Source: Lantana camara
Lineage: Eukaryota; Streptophyta; Magnoliopsida; Lamiales; Verbenaceae
Reading direction: 5' to 3'
Assembly (NCBI GenBank): GCA_037501455.1
Contig: CM074855.1
Location: forward strand, 58,349,001 to 58,413,000
Length of the DNA stretch: 64,000 bases
Under the pieces are notes generated by a model. That model was given only the letters and a program-made list of their open reading frames with translations. It did no database searches and had not been told where the DNA came from. Positions 1 through 11,388 of the stretch are shown one piece after another (the first letter of the stretch is position 1; each line of letters opens with the position of its first letter). A program made the position numbers and the translations under genes.

Positions 1-1421
1 ATATCCAAACTATTTTTGGATAATTTTATACTTTATTTATTATAAAATAAATAACTTATTTTTATCTAATTAATTAATTCGTAATTAATTAACTAGATTA
101 TTTTCTCCAAAATTAGACTTTCTTTTTAATTCAAAATTAAACCAAAGTCTATTAAATAATTAACTAATTAATTATTTAATATGTATATAATATATATATA
201 CACACACGTGTGTGACACGTGTCACAGTGACACGTGTCACTCACGTGAGCCACACGTGTGACTTCACACGTGTGGAACCCTCTTGGCCCGATTAACTCGT
301 TTAATCATTTTCAAGCCTCAACTCATGTAACCAAGTTGTTGTGTGTGACCCTCTAGGTTCTCAATTCAATTAGCAGTGACCCTAATTAATTAATTCACTA
401 ATTAATTAATCAGTCCACAGATTAAACGACCATAGTCTAGCAACAGGTGTTTAACCCCTAGCTGAATCGGAATGTTCGGATTCGACAGAATCTTTTAGTC
501 ATTGATTCATGTGAGATACAATCCTCCTACTTACTATCTCTCAACCAAGATCTAGGGTAAGGGAATAATTAGAACCCTAATAATCCGGTCTTAAAGCTAA
601 GTGCATTTCATATCCATTTGATCTCAATCCAAGAAACCCTTTTCTTGATGTCTTGATCTACTGCCTTGGCCAAGGACTCCATATGGCATATGAATGACTT
701 ACACAATAAGAGATCACCTTGCAAATGCAAGTGTAGGTCCTTTCTTGATTCTCATTCACTTTCATGAATCACTTGTGCAGCCCCAGCATAAGCCTTGAAT
801 CAGTTGTCTAAGGCGACACCCTTTAAAGCTTATACCTAAGACTACAGAGTTAATTCATAAAGTGACAAGGAACCTCAAGTCTTAAGGATCAATTAATCAC
901 ATCAATGACTCGTGAGATATTTCCTAATCTGGAAGTTTCTATTTCTTGAAATAGAAACTTCCTTTCCCATTTAGGAATGTTCTCACACGGGGCACCTCAG
1001 TGAACTTACTTATTGAAGTAAGCACCCTCATGTATCATGCACGTATCAACTATACAGTTTGCACCTCCATGAAACAAGGTGGTCCTTCTTAAGGGCGTGA
1101 TCCCACAAGCAAGCCTTAGAGGAGTCAGGTTGACACTCCCACTGTCGGTAGGACTCATCGGCTTAGAGTATTTTACTAATCATGACTTATGTGATATAGG
1201 GCTCGTTTCATGAACCATTTCACCTAAATGGTAGAGTCCTAAAGTCATCAGGATTAGGGGAGTTCTCATACATGCACAGCTAAAGTAAACGCATACCAAA
1301 CAAGAGCATATAAAGAAGTGTTGCCTCAATTCGTTATTTCATTCAAAGATTGTCTGTGATTACAATAAGGAAAAGCACAAAGCGGAAATACAATCGGCTC
1401 TCTAGGGCACTATTCCTAACA
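1..1421 (-). mobile_element. Copia LTR, right part (cut by window start)
   Basis: This stretch matches the LTRs at 7560-9512 and 1507-3458 almost base for base and ends at the same terminus (CCTAACA, i.e. TGTTAGG read on the minus strand). It is not followed by the polypurine tract that flanks the 3' LTRs, so it is either a solo LTR or the 5' LTR of a minus-strand element lying left of the window. The next five bases are ATTAG. It carries the six-G-box cluster at 205-272. It resembles the 5' LTR of copia 1 more closely than that LTR resembles its own partner. Confidence 0.9.
205..272. promoter_or_regulatory. Six-copy CACGTG (G-box) cluster in copia LTR
   Basis: CACGTG occurs at 205, 216, 231, 242, 253 and 267, each inside a longer palindrome such as GACACGTGTC or CACACGTGTG. 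Steps are 11, 15, 11, 11 and 14 bp. G-boxes are known binding cores for plant bZIP and bHLH factors. The cluster lies in the U3 part of the LTR. Use as an enhancer is inferred. Confidence 0.6.
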
Positions 1422-1506
1422 ATTAGTTCAATCCATACCAATTTACATATTTAGGAAAATTACACAAACATCCCCTCTAAGTTAAAGAAATACCTCAAAT
1501 TTAACA
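1422..1506. other. 85-bp spacer between two copia LTRs, probably part of the host gypsy LTR
   Basis: It starts with ATTAG, which directly follows the LTR at 1-1421, and ends with TAACA (1502-1506), the left target duplication of copia 1. The sequence resumes after the element at 9518. It is AT-rich and non-coding. I read it as interior sequence of the gypsy-type LTR that ends at 10629. Confidence 0.5.
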
Positions 1507-1894
1507 TGTTGGAAAACACGAATCAGAAAGCAGCGGAATTTAAAAAATTTTCCCAACAAAAGGATCTTGAACTCGCAATCGTGTATCCAAATTCGTAAGG
1601 ATAGAAAACTTACTTTTCTTTTATTCTTTCTTGAAGCGTTTCAAGCCACCCAAGAACGCTCTTCTCGCGGCTTGATCCCCTCTCCTTGGTAAAGCTCGAA
1701 TCTTCAAACTTCTAACTTGAAGTCTCTAGAGAAAGTCCACCAACTTGATCACAATCTAACTAGTAAGGATGCTAGTTCTCTAGTTAGTGTTTAGGCTTAA
1801 CCTAGGGTTTTATTTAATCTTGGAGAAAGGAAGGTGTTCAACACATGAACCAAAAGAATTGCCAATTCGCTCTAAAGGGGAGCATGAGCTCCCC

Positions 1895-1902
1895 TATATA
1901 TA
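1895..1902 (-). promoter_or_regulatory. TATA box of copia 1 3' LTR
   Basis: TATATATA sits in a GC-flanked context (CCCC on one side, AGGAAAAGG on the other), 340-400 bp downstream of the G-box cluster when read on the minus strand. The same box is at 7946-7952 in the 5' LTR. Confidence 0.55.
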
Positions 1903-2244
1903 GGAAAAGGGAGAGGGGCGCCGATCCTAATCCTTGTTGGGCAAGGATTTGGTTCCTCTCTCTCCTATTACTTGATCATCAAGTATTTTCCAACTTTGAC
2001 TTTGAATTCTAATTCAAGTCAACTTTTAAGAGAGCTAAAAATATCCAAACTATTTTTGGATAATTTTATACTTTATTTATTTAAAATAAATAACTTATTT
2101 TATCTAATTAATTCGTAATTAATTAACTAGATTATTTTCTCCAAAATAAGACTTTCTTTTTAATTCAAAAATTAAACTAAAGTCTATTAAATAATTAACC
2201 CATTTAATTATTTAATACATATATATATAATATATATATATTCA

Positions 2245-2312
2245 CACGTGTGTGACACGTGTCACAGTGACACGTGTCACTCACGTGAGCCACACGTGTG
2301 ATTTCACACGTG
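2245..2312. promoter_or_regulatory. Six-copy G-box cluster, copia 1 3' LTR
   Basis: CACGTG occurs at 2245, 2256, 2271, 2282, 2293 and 2307, the same 11/15/11/11/14 spacing as in the other LTR copies although flanking bases differ. Confidence 0.6.
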
Positions 2313-3458
2313 TGGAACCCTCTTGGCCCGATGAACTCGTTTAGTCATTTTAAAGCCTCAACTCATGTAACCAAATTGTTGTGTGTGACCCTCTAGGTTC
2401 TCAATTCAATTAGCAGTGACCCTCATTAATTAATTCACTAATTAATTAATCAGTCCACAGATTAAACGACCATAGTCTAGCAACAGGTGTTTAACCCCTA
2501 GCTGAATTGGAATGTTCGGATTCGACAGAACCTTTAAGTCATTGATTCATGTGAGATACAATCCTCCTACTTACTATCTCTCAACCAAGATCTAGGGCAA
2601 GGGAATAATCAGAACCCTAATAATCCGGTCTTAAAGCTAAGTGCATTTCATATCCATTTGATCTCAATCCAAGAAACCCTTTTCTTGATGTCTTGATCTA
2701 CTGCCTTGGCCAAGGACTCCATATGGCATATGAATGACTTACACAATAAGAGATCACCTTGCAAATGCAAGTGTAGGTCCTATCTTGATTCTCATTCATA
2801 TTCATGAATCACTTGTGCAGCCCCAGCATAAGCCTTGAATCAGTTGTCTAAGGCGACACCCTTTAAAGCTTATACCTAAGACGACAGAGTTAACTCATAA
2901 AGTGACAAGGAACCTCAAGTCTAAGGATCAATTAATCACATCAATGACTCATGAGATATTTCCTAATCTGGAAGTTTCCATTTCCTGAAATAGAAACTTC
3001 CTTTCCCATTTAGGAATTCTCTCGCACGGGGCACCTCAGTGAACTTACTTATTAAAGTAAGCACCCTCATGTATCACGCACGTATCAACTATACACTTTG
3101 CACCTTCATGAAACAAGGTGGTCCTTCTTAAGGGCGTGATCCCACAAGCAAGCCTTAGAGGAGTCAGGTTGACACTCCCACTGTCTGTAGGACTCATCGG
3201 CTTGGAGTATTTTACGAATCATGACTTATGATATAGGGCACGTTTCATGAACCATTTCACCTAAATGGTAGGGTCCTAAAGTCATCAGGATTAGGGGAGT
3301 TCTCATACATGCACAGCTAAAGTAAACGCATACCAAACAACAACATATAAAGAAGTGTTGCCTCAATTCGTTATTTCATTCAAAGATTGTCTGTGATTAC
3401 AATAAGGAAAAGCACAAAGCGGATATACAATCGGCTTTCTAGGGCACTATTCCTAACA

Positions 3459-3470
3459 ATCTCCCACTTG
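3459..3470 (-). other. Polypurine tract of copia 1
   Basis: Read on the minus strand, CAAGTGGGAGAT directly abuts TGTTAGG of the 3' LTR. Purine-rich tracts at this position prime plus-strand DNA synthesis in LTR retrotransposons. The same tract flanks copia 2 at 37492-37502. Confidence 0.85.
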
Positions 3471-3474
3471 CCCG

Positions 3475-6471
3475 TCAAAGACATTCTAAAGCTACTCTAA
3501 GTCCCATCTTCTGAAGAAGACCTTAGAAAGCTTCTCGACTAAGGGGTTTAGTAAGTGGATCTGCCACGTTCTCTGCTGATGTGACCCTCTCAATTAGCAC
3601 ATCTCCTCTTTTGATGATATCACGGATCAGGTGATACTTCCTCATAATGTGCTTGGTCCGTTGGTGAGATCTTGGTTCTCTTGCTTGAGCAACCGCCCCA
3701 GTGTTGTCACAAAACACAGTAATGGGGTCTTTCATGCTAGGAACAACATTCAACTCTTGAATGAAGTTTCTAATCCAAACACCATCCTTAGCTGCATCAT
3801 TTGCAGCTAAGTATTCGGCCTCAGTGGTTGAATCTACAGTGGTTGTTTGCTTGGAACTCTTCCAACTCACTGCTCCGCCGTTTAGGCAGAAAATATATCC
3901 TGACATTGACTTAAAATCATCTAAGTCTGATGCAAAGCTTGCATCGCAGTATCCTTCGACAGTAAGATCTTTCTGACCTCCGTAAACTAAGAATAAATCT
4001 TTAGTACTTTTCAAGTACTTAAGAATATTCTTCACGGTAGCCCAGTGACCATCTCCAGGGTCAGATTGGAAACGACTTGTCACACTAAGTGCATAAGCCA
4101 CATCCGGTCGAGTACATAACATTGCATACATTATGCTACCTATTGCTGACGGATAAGGTGTATGAGTCATTCTCTCCTTCTCAAGGTTAGTCTTAGGACA
4201 CATCTTCTTTGAAAGACATGTTCCTACACTCACAGGAAGGTTCTTAACCTTTGCTGACTCCATGTTGAATCTCTTCAATACTTTGTCAATGTACATTGAC
4301 TGTGATAGTCCTATTAACCTTCTAGATCTATCTCTATAGATTTTAATTCCAAGGATATAGGACGCATCACCAAGATCTTTCATCTTGAATTGGTTCGATA
4401 ACCATAACTTAGTCACTTTCATGTCATCCTTCGAATTCCCAATAAGAAGGATGTCATCAACATAAAGTAGTAAGAATTGCACTGAGGTCTCCAATTCCTT
4501 TCTATACACATATGATTCATTCGAAATTTGGATGAAGCCAAACGCTTTGACCGATTCATCAAATCGAATGTTCCAATTCGTAGGAGCCTGTTTCAATCCA
4601 TAGATTGATCTTTGGAGTTTGCAAACCTTTTGCTCACTCCCACTGAATGTGAAACCTATGGGTTGCTCCATATAAATGTTTTTGTCAATGTCACCATTGA
4701 GAAAGGCAGTTTTCACATCCATTTGCCATATCTCATAGTCATAATATGCAGCAATGGCAAGCATGATTCGAATGGACTTTTGCATTGCAACTGGTGAAAA
4801 GGTTTCGTCAAAGTCCACGCCGGGTCTTTGAGTGAATCCTTTTGCAACCAGTCTTGCTTTGTAGGCTGCAATGCTTCCATCAACTCCAAGCTTTCTCTTA
4901 AAGATCCATTTGCAACCTATGGGTTTGACCCCATCAGGCAAATCTACCAAGGTCCAAACTTGGTTGGAGTTCATGGAATCCATTTCGGATTTCATGGCTT
5001 CTATCCAATGTTCAGAGTCAGAATCTGAAAGTGCCTCCTCATATGTTGAAGGTTCATTATCCTTTTGAGAGATTTTATGGAAGAATCCATACCATCTCTC
5101 CGGCTGTCTAGGAGTGTGTTCAGAACGCCTTAGAGGAGGATTTACATGTGTATCGAAATTCGTGATTGGTTGTGGTTGATCAGTAGGGGACGTCTCTTCA
5201 GTGGGTGGCGTGGGGTTACTTTGTACTTCTTCTAATTCTATGATCTTGCCTTTCTTTTCTTTAAGGAAAGGTTCCTCAAGAAAAGTAACATTTCTGGAAA
5301 CAAACAACTTTTGCTCAGATTGATCATAGAAGTAGTATCCTATGGATTCCTTAGGATAACCTACAAAGTAACATAAGTTAGAACGAGATTCTAACTTGTC
5401 TCCCACTGTCCTCTTCACGTAAGCAGGACAACCCCAAATTCTTAAGTAAGAATAACTAGGGATTTTACCATGCCACATTGCATAGGGCGTTTTGGGGACT
5501 GACTTAGAGGGAACTAGATTCAGAATCTTTGCTGCACTTTCGACGGCATAACCCCAGAAAGAAGGTGGTAAGTCAGTGAAACTCATCATGGAACGAACCA
5601 TATCAAGTAGGGTTCGATTCCATCTCTCAGAAACTCCATTACGCTGAGGAGTTCCCGGAGGAGTCCACTGAGAGATAATCCCATTATCTTTGAGATGATT
5701 AAGGAATTCTTCAGTAAGATACTCGCCTCCTCGATCAGATCGAAGTGCTTTGATCTTGTGACCAGTTTGGTTCTCAACCTCCTTTTGAAATTCTAAGTAT
5801 TTCTCAAAAGCTTCAGATTTATACTTCATTAAGTATACATAACCATACCGACTAAAGTCATCAGTAAAGGTTATGAAATACTGATGATTGTTTCTAGTGC
5901 TTACACTAAGCAGTCCACAAACATCAGTATGGATCAAATCCAAAACCTTAGTGGCACGTTCCACAGTTCCTTTAAAAGGGACTTTGGACATTTTTCCTTT
6001 GAGACAGGATTCGCAAGAAGTTAATTCCTTAAGATCATTTTCAGAGAATGATCCTAAAGTGTTTCTCTCGCTAATTCTGTTCTTGGAAATGTGTCCTAAT
6101 CTAGCGTGCCATAAGGGAGCTGAAACTTTGTCATCTCTCTTACGCTTTGTTTCTCGTTGTATATTCATAATATTGATATTTTGAGTTAGGTAAAGTCCAT
6201 TACTTAGAGTACCGATGTGAACGGAAGAGTTGTTCCGTTTGATAAAATATTTACCATTCTTAATATAAGTTTCATAACCTTCACAATCTAATATTGGAAC
6301 TGAAATTATATTACGAATAATGCTCGGTACATAAAGGACTTTATTTAAGACTAACTCAAAACTACCTAAATCTAATCTAATTGTGCCTAAAGCTCGAGCT
6401 ACAACGTTTGAGCCATCGCCGATCATCAAGATACATTCTCCTTCTTTGAGTTGTTGGACTTCACTCAGCAT
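3475..6471 (-). pseudogene. pol: Copia 1 pol: (protease) - integrase - reverse transcriptase - RNase H
   Basis: A 982-codon open stretch (6471 to 3523) encodes, in order, the end of protease, integrase with an HHCC zinc finger (His near 122 and 127, Cys 153 and 156) and a D-D-E core (HTDVCG, SDRGGEY, NGVSER), RT with intact YVDD near 670, and RNase H with YCDAS and STTEAEY. It ends early at a TAA in REAF-stop; copia 2 reads REAFQGHLQKMGLRVALECL there and stops at 37508. The homologous stop is at 3475-3477. Upstream, a TAG at 6517-6519 separates it from gag, and the protease motif reads LDTS instead of LDTG. Domain order and motifs make the identification firm; the breaks make it a pseudogene. 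Confidence 0.93.
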
Positions 6472-6516
6472 TTGTACATCATTACAGATATGAGTTCCAC
6501 AACTGGTATCAAGTAC

Positions 6517-7396
6517 CTAAGAACTAGAATTAATAGAAAGATTTATTTCAACGAGAAAGATACCTTTCTTTAGAGTAGCCTTGTACTCTGGGTAGTTTCT
6601 CCTCCAATGTCCCGCTTTGCCACAATGGAAGCAAACATCCTCTTTCTGATCACGCTTCTTCTTTTGGGCCTTTCCCTTCGAAATGCCACCAGTGGACCTA
6701 AGGGGTTTCTTCTTCTTCTTTTGGGCTTTCTTGCCCTTACCTTTAGAAGGCCCAGAAGAGGAAGATGGAGCATTCACCATCAAAACCTTATTGTCCTTCT
6801 TGATCGTGCTTTCAGCAGTCACAAGCTGACTAATCAGCTCAGCTACAGTAGCACCAGCATGATTCATGTCGAAGTTAAGGACAAATGGGTTGAATGATGG
6901 TGGGAGCGAAGCTAGCAACAAATCCACTGAAAGCTCATCTTTCAGTGGCATGTCCATGGAAGCAAGTTTCTCAGTAAGGGCAAGAAACTTGAGTCCATAT
7001 TCATGGACACTTGAACCTTCCCTCATTCTCAAGTGGAACAATTCCTTTGAAGTGTTATACCTTGTAACACGTTCATGAGGGCGGTAAAGTTGCTCTAAGT
7101 GGTCGTAAATCTCCCAAGCAAATTCCATGGCCTCATGTTGTCTTTGCAAGTCCGGAGACATGTTAGCCAACATAAGGCAACGGGCTTGGAGATTATCATC
7201 CTTCCACTTCTGAATCGCATCCCGCTCGGCCCGAGTGGGAGCCCCCCCCTTCGGGACTGGGCTCCCCTTCGAAGAGAACATAAGTTCTCTTCTCAGAATC
7301 TAAAATGATTTTTAGATTCCTCAGCCAATCAGAATAGTTGGGACCAGTCATCTTGTTTGACTCGAGGATCGATACAAGAGGGTTTTTGGTTGCCAT
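6517..7396 (-). pseudogene. gag: Copia 1 gag (nucleocapsid), frameshifted
   Basis: The first frame (7396 to 7196) starts MATKNPLVSILESNK, a usual copia gag start, and includes the conserved GPNYSDWLRNL block. A run of eight C around 7242-7249 shifts the frame; copia 2 has one base fewer there. Gag continues in the next frame to 6517 with the UBN2-type capsid region, a lysine-rich linker and one zinc knuckle, CFHCGKAGHWRRNYPEY. The last ligand of the CCHC knuckle is Tyr here but Cys in copia 2. It ends at a TAG where copia 2 has Arg and continues into protease. Gag packages the element RNA; this copy is non-functional as it stands. Confidence 0.92.
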
Positions 7397-7559
7397 TTCA
7401 AAACACGTAGAGAATCACAGAATCTACGACCTAAATGGTAAAACAGAGAACTAGTGAGCATGCTGAATTATAACGATATACAAAAGATAAGGTCTTTAAT
7501 CTAATGCAGCTCCCACTGTTTTTCAAAGATCTATAATTCCCAAAGATCTAAGAGGAACA
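7397..7559 (-). other. Short leader between gag and 5' LTR, no primer-binding site
   Basis: These 163 bp lie between the gag ATG and the LTR end. The bases next to the LTR on the minus strand are TGTTCCTCTTAGATC, which do not begin TGG and do not match the initiator-Met PBS seen at 50085-50096. In copia 2 the same leader continues for about 1.3 kb at this point, so leader and PBS appear to be missing here. Confidence 0.6.
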
Positions 7560-7945
7560 TGTTGGAAAACACGAATCAGAAAGCAGCGGAATTTAAAAAA
7601 TTTTCCCAACAAAAGGACCTTGAACTCGCAATCGTGTAACCAAATTCGTAAAGATAGAAAACTTACATTTCTTTTATTCTTTCTTGAAGCGTTTCAAGCC
7701 ACCCAAGAACGCTCTTCACGCGGCTTGATCCCCTCTCCTTGGTAAAGCTCGAATCTTCAAACTTCTAACTTGAAGTCTCTAGAGAAAGTCCACCAACTTG
7801 ATCACAATCTAACTAGTAAGGATGCTAGTTCTCTAGTTAGTGTTTAGGCTTAACCTAGGGTTTAATTTAATCTTGGAGAAAGGAAGGTGTTCAACACATG
7901 AACCAAGAATTGTCAATTAGCTCTAAACGGGAGCATGAGCTCCCC

Positions 7946-7952
7946 TATATAT
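7946..7952 (-). promoter_or_regulatory. TATA box of copia 1 5' LTR
   Basis: TATATAT lies between CCCC and AGGAAAGG, matching the box at 1895-1902. Transcription would run leftward through R-U5 and gag. Confidence 0.55.
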
Positions 7953-8296
7953 AGGAAAGGGGAGGGGCGGCCGAACCTAGTCCTAATGGACAAAGGATTT
8001 GGTCCCTCTCTCTCCTATTATTTGATGATCAAGTATTTTCCAACTTTGACTTTGAATTCTAATTCAAGTCAACTTTTAAGAGAGCTAAAAAAATATCCAA
8101 ACTATTTTTGGATAATTTTATACTTTATTTATTATAAAATAAATAACTTATTTTTATCTAATTAATTAATTCGTAATTAATTAACTAGATTATTTTCTCC
8201 AAAATTAGACTTTCTTTTTAATTCAAAATTAAACCAAAGTCTATTAAATAATTAACTAATTAATTATTTAATATGTATATAATATATATATACACA

Positions 8297-8364
8297 CACG
8301 TGTGTGACACGTGTCACAGTGACACGTGTCACTCACGTGAGCCACACGTGTGACTTCACACGTG
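8297..8364. promoter_or_regulatory. Six-copy G-box cluster, copia 1 5' LTR
   Basis: CACGTG occurs at 8297, 8308, 8323, 8334, 8345 and 8359. This is the copy positioned to drive the element's own transcript. Confidence 0.6.
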
Positions 8365-9517
8365 TGGAACCCTCTTGGCCCGATTAACTCGTTTAATCAT
8401 TTTCAAGCCTCAACTCATGTAACCAAGTTGTTGTGTGTGACCCTCTAGGTTCTCAATTCAATTAGCAGTGACCCTAATTAATTAATTCACTAATTAATTA
8501 ATCAGTCCACAGATTAAACGACCATAGTCTAGCAACAGGTGTTTAACCCCTAGCTGAATCGGAATGTTCGGATTCGACAGAATCTTTTAGTCATTGATTC
8601 ATGTGAGATACAATCCTCCTACTTACTATCTCTCAACCAAGATCTAGGGTAAGGGAATAATTAGAACCCTAATAATCCGGTCTTAAAGCTAAGTGCATTT
8701 CATATCCATTTGATCTCAATCCAAGAAACCCTTTTCTTGATGTCTTGATCTACTGCCTTGGCCAAGGACTCCATATGGCATATGAATGACTTACACAATA
8801 AGAGATCACCTTGCAAATGCAAGTGTAGGTCCTTTCTTGATTTTCATTCACTTTCATGAATCACTTGTGCAGCCCCAGCATAAGCCTTGAATCAGTTGTC
8901 TAAGGCGACACCATTTAAAGCTTATACCTAAGACTACAGAGTTAACTCATAAAGTGACAAGGAACCTCAAGTCTAAGGATCAATTAATCACATCAATGAC
9001 TCGTGAGATATTTCCTAATCTGGAAGTTTCCATTTCCTGAAATAGAAACTTCCTTCCCCATTTAGGAATGTTCTCACACGGGGCACCTCAGTGAACTTAC
9101 TTATTAAAGTAAGCACCCTCATGTATCACGCACGTATCAACTATACACTTTGCACCTCCATGAAACAAGGTGGTCCTTCTTAAGGGCGTGATCCCACAAG
9201 CAAGCCTTAGAGGAGTCAGGTTGACAGTCCTACTGTCTGTAGGACTCATCGGCTTGGAGTATTTTACTAATCATGACTTATGTGATATAGGGCTCGTTTC
9301 ATGAACCATTTCACCTAAATGGTAGAGTCCTAAAGTCATCAGGATTAGGGGAGTTCTCATACATGCACAGCCAAAGTAAACGCATACCAAACAAGAGCAT
9401 ATAAAGAAGTGTTGCCTCAATTCGTTATTTTATTCAAAGATTGTCTGTGATTACAATAAGGAAAAGCACAAAGCGGATATACAATCGGCTTTCTAGGGCA
9501 CTATTCCTAACATAACA

Positions 9518-10629
9518 TACCGGGATTCAATTTATCAAATCAAATTCTCCATACATATCACATTTCATTTTATACATGATTTCATACACATTGGATTACA
9601 TAATGATCGACAATTTAAGCATATCGCAATTAATTAGCATTTAGAGCAATTAAATTAAATAATCACAAATACACAAATAAATTCGTAACAAATATACCAA
9701 GTGTCCGATTGACGAACGGAAAGTGGTGTTGGACTCACCACAATGAGGCGGAAAAACTGTCCGAAGACCGCCGGAACGCCCCCACTTTAGCTGCCGAAAA
9801 TCGGCCGGACCGCCGCTGAAGGTCACCGGAAACATCCCGAAAAATCAGTCCTGAAAGAAGTCATCGTGCCCATTCAAAATCCTCGATCAATTTCTGAAAA
9901 TTCCAAGCCAATCTCCTCCCATTTCAGATAGAACAATACGAAACCCCAAAATCTTCAAACTCAAATTATTTCCAAACCGGTGAACGAAAATCGAATCCGT
10001 AAAAAGCATCGGCTTACCCTGTGACGAGGCCTTCAAAACCCATATGCTATTTACCGAAAAAAGTTACCGGAGATGGCCGCCATTGCGAACCACCGTCGCA
10101 CCACCACTGCTGTTCTGCCGCCACCGAAACTTGTACCATCGTATTCGGTTGGTCGAGCTCTTCGAAATGGACTATTGGTTCGTCAAATTTCGTCGAGTAT
10201 TAGCCAAGTTTGGAGTTGTGCATGTGTTTACACCGTGAGTGTGTGTGTACAGCAACTGAATCACGGGAGAAGGAGAGGAAGAGCTGAGGTCTGAAATTCT
10301 AGCATGAATTACGAGGATCCGGCTATTATATCTCGGGTCCTCGTACATGAAAACGATCGAAAGAATGGGTTAACGACATCATAATTCGGTAAACTCAGAG
10401 TCTACGGACTCGTATCGATGCCCCAAACGCGTTGAAGGGGTCTAAGGCGTCAAAACCTCGATCGAACGTGAAATGATGAAAAAACCCCCTAAAAGGAGAA
10501 TTACAAAACGGCCCCTACACTCTGAAAGAGTTCAAAAGAGGGCCACGCAAAGCACAAAATCACAGAATTAAACACACAAGGAAGTTGAAACGTGGCATAC
10601 CTTATACGTCGGACGAGCGGGATGTAACA
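9518..10629 (-). repeat. Gypsy (Tekay-type) LTR, 5'-terminal part, interrupted by copia 1
   Basis: It ends at 10629 in CGGGATGTAACA, which on the minus strand is TGTTACATCCCG, the terminus style of the other Tekay-type LTRs here. It has the usual LTR landmarks: a GTAAG splice-donor-like site (minus strand, near 10012) and a GC-rich hairpin block at about 9720-9830 with GTGGTG/CACCAC arms. Copia 1 sits in it at 1507-9512, so 1427-1506 is probably its other side. The left end is not seen in the window. Confidence 0.6.
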
Positions 10630-10696
10630 TGTTGGGGGTTGATTGTTTATGATTTGTGCTTTCCGTTTTGTATTTATGTTAAGAATTGGGGAGATT
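10630..10696 (+). other. Probable 3' internal tail of a plus-strand element, with polypurine tract
   Basis: The 67 bp between two LTR ends finish in TTGGGGAGATTG directly before TGTAAGACCC, the usual arrangement of polypurine tract and 3' LTR. The element body would lie to the left, beyond the nested insertions. Confidence 0.4.
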
Positions 10697-11388
10697 GTGT
10701 AAGACCCATACTCGCCGGGTACAAGAATAGGTTATGATATGTTGATTATGAAACGGGATAGGAGCTTTCTCTTATGTTATGATACGATCACGTTAAGTTT
10801 ACGTTGTTTTGTTGAGTATAAGTATAAGTTTGTCTCGAAAATGACTTTGGTATGTAAAACTCTATCCCGGTTCGTAGTCTTTTGTTTATTATGTGCTTTT
10901 CTCTTTATTTATACGTGTGTTGGTGTGCGTTAGCCCCCTCACTCAGTCGGTGGACTGACCCTCACCTTTCAACTTTTCAGTTTGCAGGTTGTGGTTCGTG
11001 CTAGGCGGAGTCGTGGGTGGGTCGAGTCCTAGTCTCCTAGCTCGAGTTGCATTTTCATTTGCATTCGGTTACACTTTTGTATATGATTTGGATTTGATAA
11101 TGGAATTATGTATGTATCTTTGAATTCTATTTATGTATATAAATTTTGGGACAGGCTTCTAGGGATAATTGAACCCATTTTTGTGGATTTATCTTCCTGA
11201 ATTTGTTGTATGCTTCCGCTTTCTTATTAGTTTTGCGCGCTCTGGTCCTATTTTAGCTCTGCCTGGCTTAGCTTGTGTGTGTAGGTTCCCGTTCGCTTAG
11301 CCATGGGCTCATGTATGGATTTCTATTTCATATGTGGGTTCGGGTCTGGGTGCGGGGGATGTGGTGGCTCGCCACTTCGGGCGCTACA
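10697..11388 (+). repeat. Plus-strand gypsy LTR (3' LTR or truncated LTR)
   Basis: It starts TGTAAGACCC and ends CGGGCGCTACA, an inverted pair of termini. Inside is the conserved 3' half of this LTR type: ACTCAGTCGGTGGACTGACC, then a pyrimidine tract and TTTGCAG/G (acceptor-like, near 10987), then GTGCTAGGCGG. At 692 bp it is much shorter than its relatives. Its last 84 bp are repeated at 15553-15636 by the tandem duplication. Confidence 0.55.

Larger units (their letters stand above)
1507..3458 (-). repeat. 3' LTR of copia 1
   Basis: It runs from TGTTGG at 1507 to CCTAACA at 3458 (TG...CA termini on both strands). It differs from its partner at 7560-9512 by scattered substitutions and small indels, notably around the G-box cluster (2245-2312) and the region 2500-2550. 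A TATA-like TATATATA lies at 1895-1902, implying a U3 of about 1.55 kb and a short R-U5. Confidence 0.95.
7560..9512 (-). repeat. 5' LTR of copia 1
   Basis: 1953 bp with TGTTGG and CCTAACA ends. TATA-like TATATAT is at 7946-7952. The G-box cluster at 8297-8364 is about 350 bp upstream of it on the minus strand. Many diagnostic bases agree with the LTR at 1-1421 rather than with the 3' LTR of the same element. Confidence 0.95.
1502..9517 (-). mobile_element. Complete Ty1/copia retrotransposon (copia 1) with TAACA target duplications
   Basis: The element spans 1507-9512, with LTRs of 1952 and 1953 bp, and is flanked by TAACA at 1502-1506 and 9513-9517. Minus-strand order is 5' LTR (7560-9512), short leader, gag, protease-integrase-RT-RNase H, polypurine tract, 3' LTR (1507-3458). 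Integrase preceding RT defines copia. The long LTR starting TGTTAGGAATAG and the GTGGGAGATTG tract next to the 3' LTR suit the Tork/Angela group; the lineage is tentative. Coding is broken by a gag frameshift and a stop before protease, and no tRNA primer-binding site is seen after the 5' LTR, so it cannot be autonomous now. Confidence 0.95.

Noticed and set aside
7545..7559. Primer-binding site of copia 1
   Set aside because: TGTTCCTCTTAGATC does not begin TGG and matches neither the 3' end nor the anticodon arm of initiator Met-tRNA as I know it.
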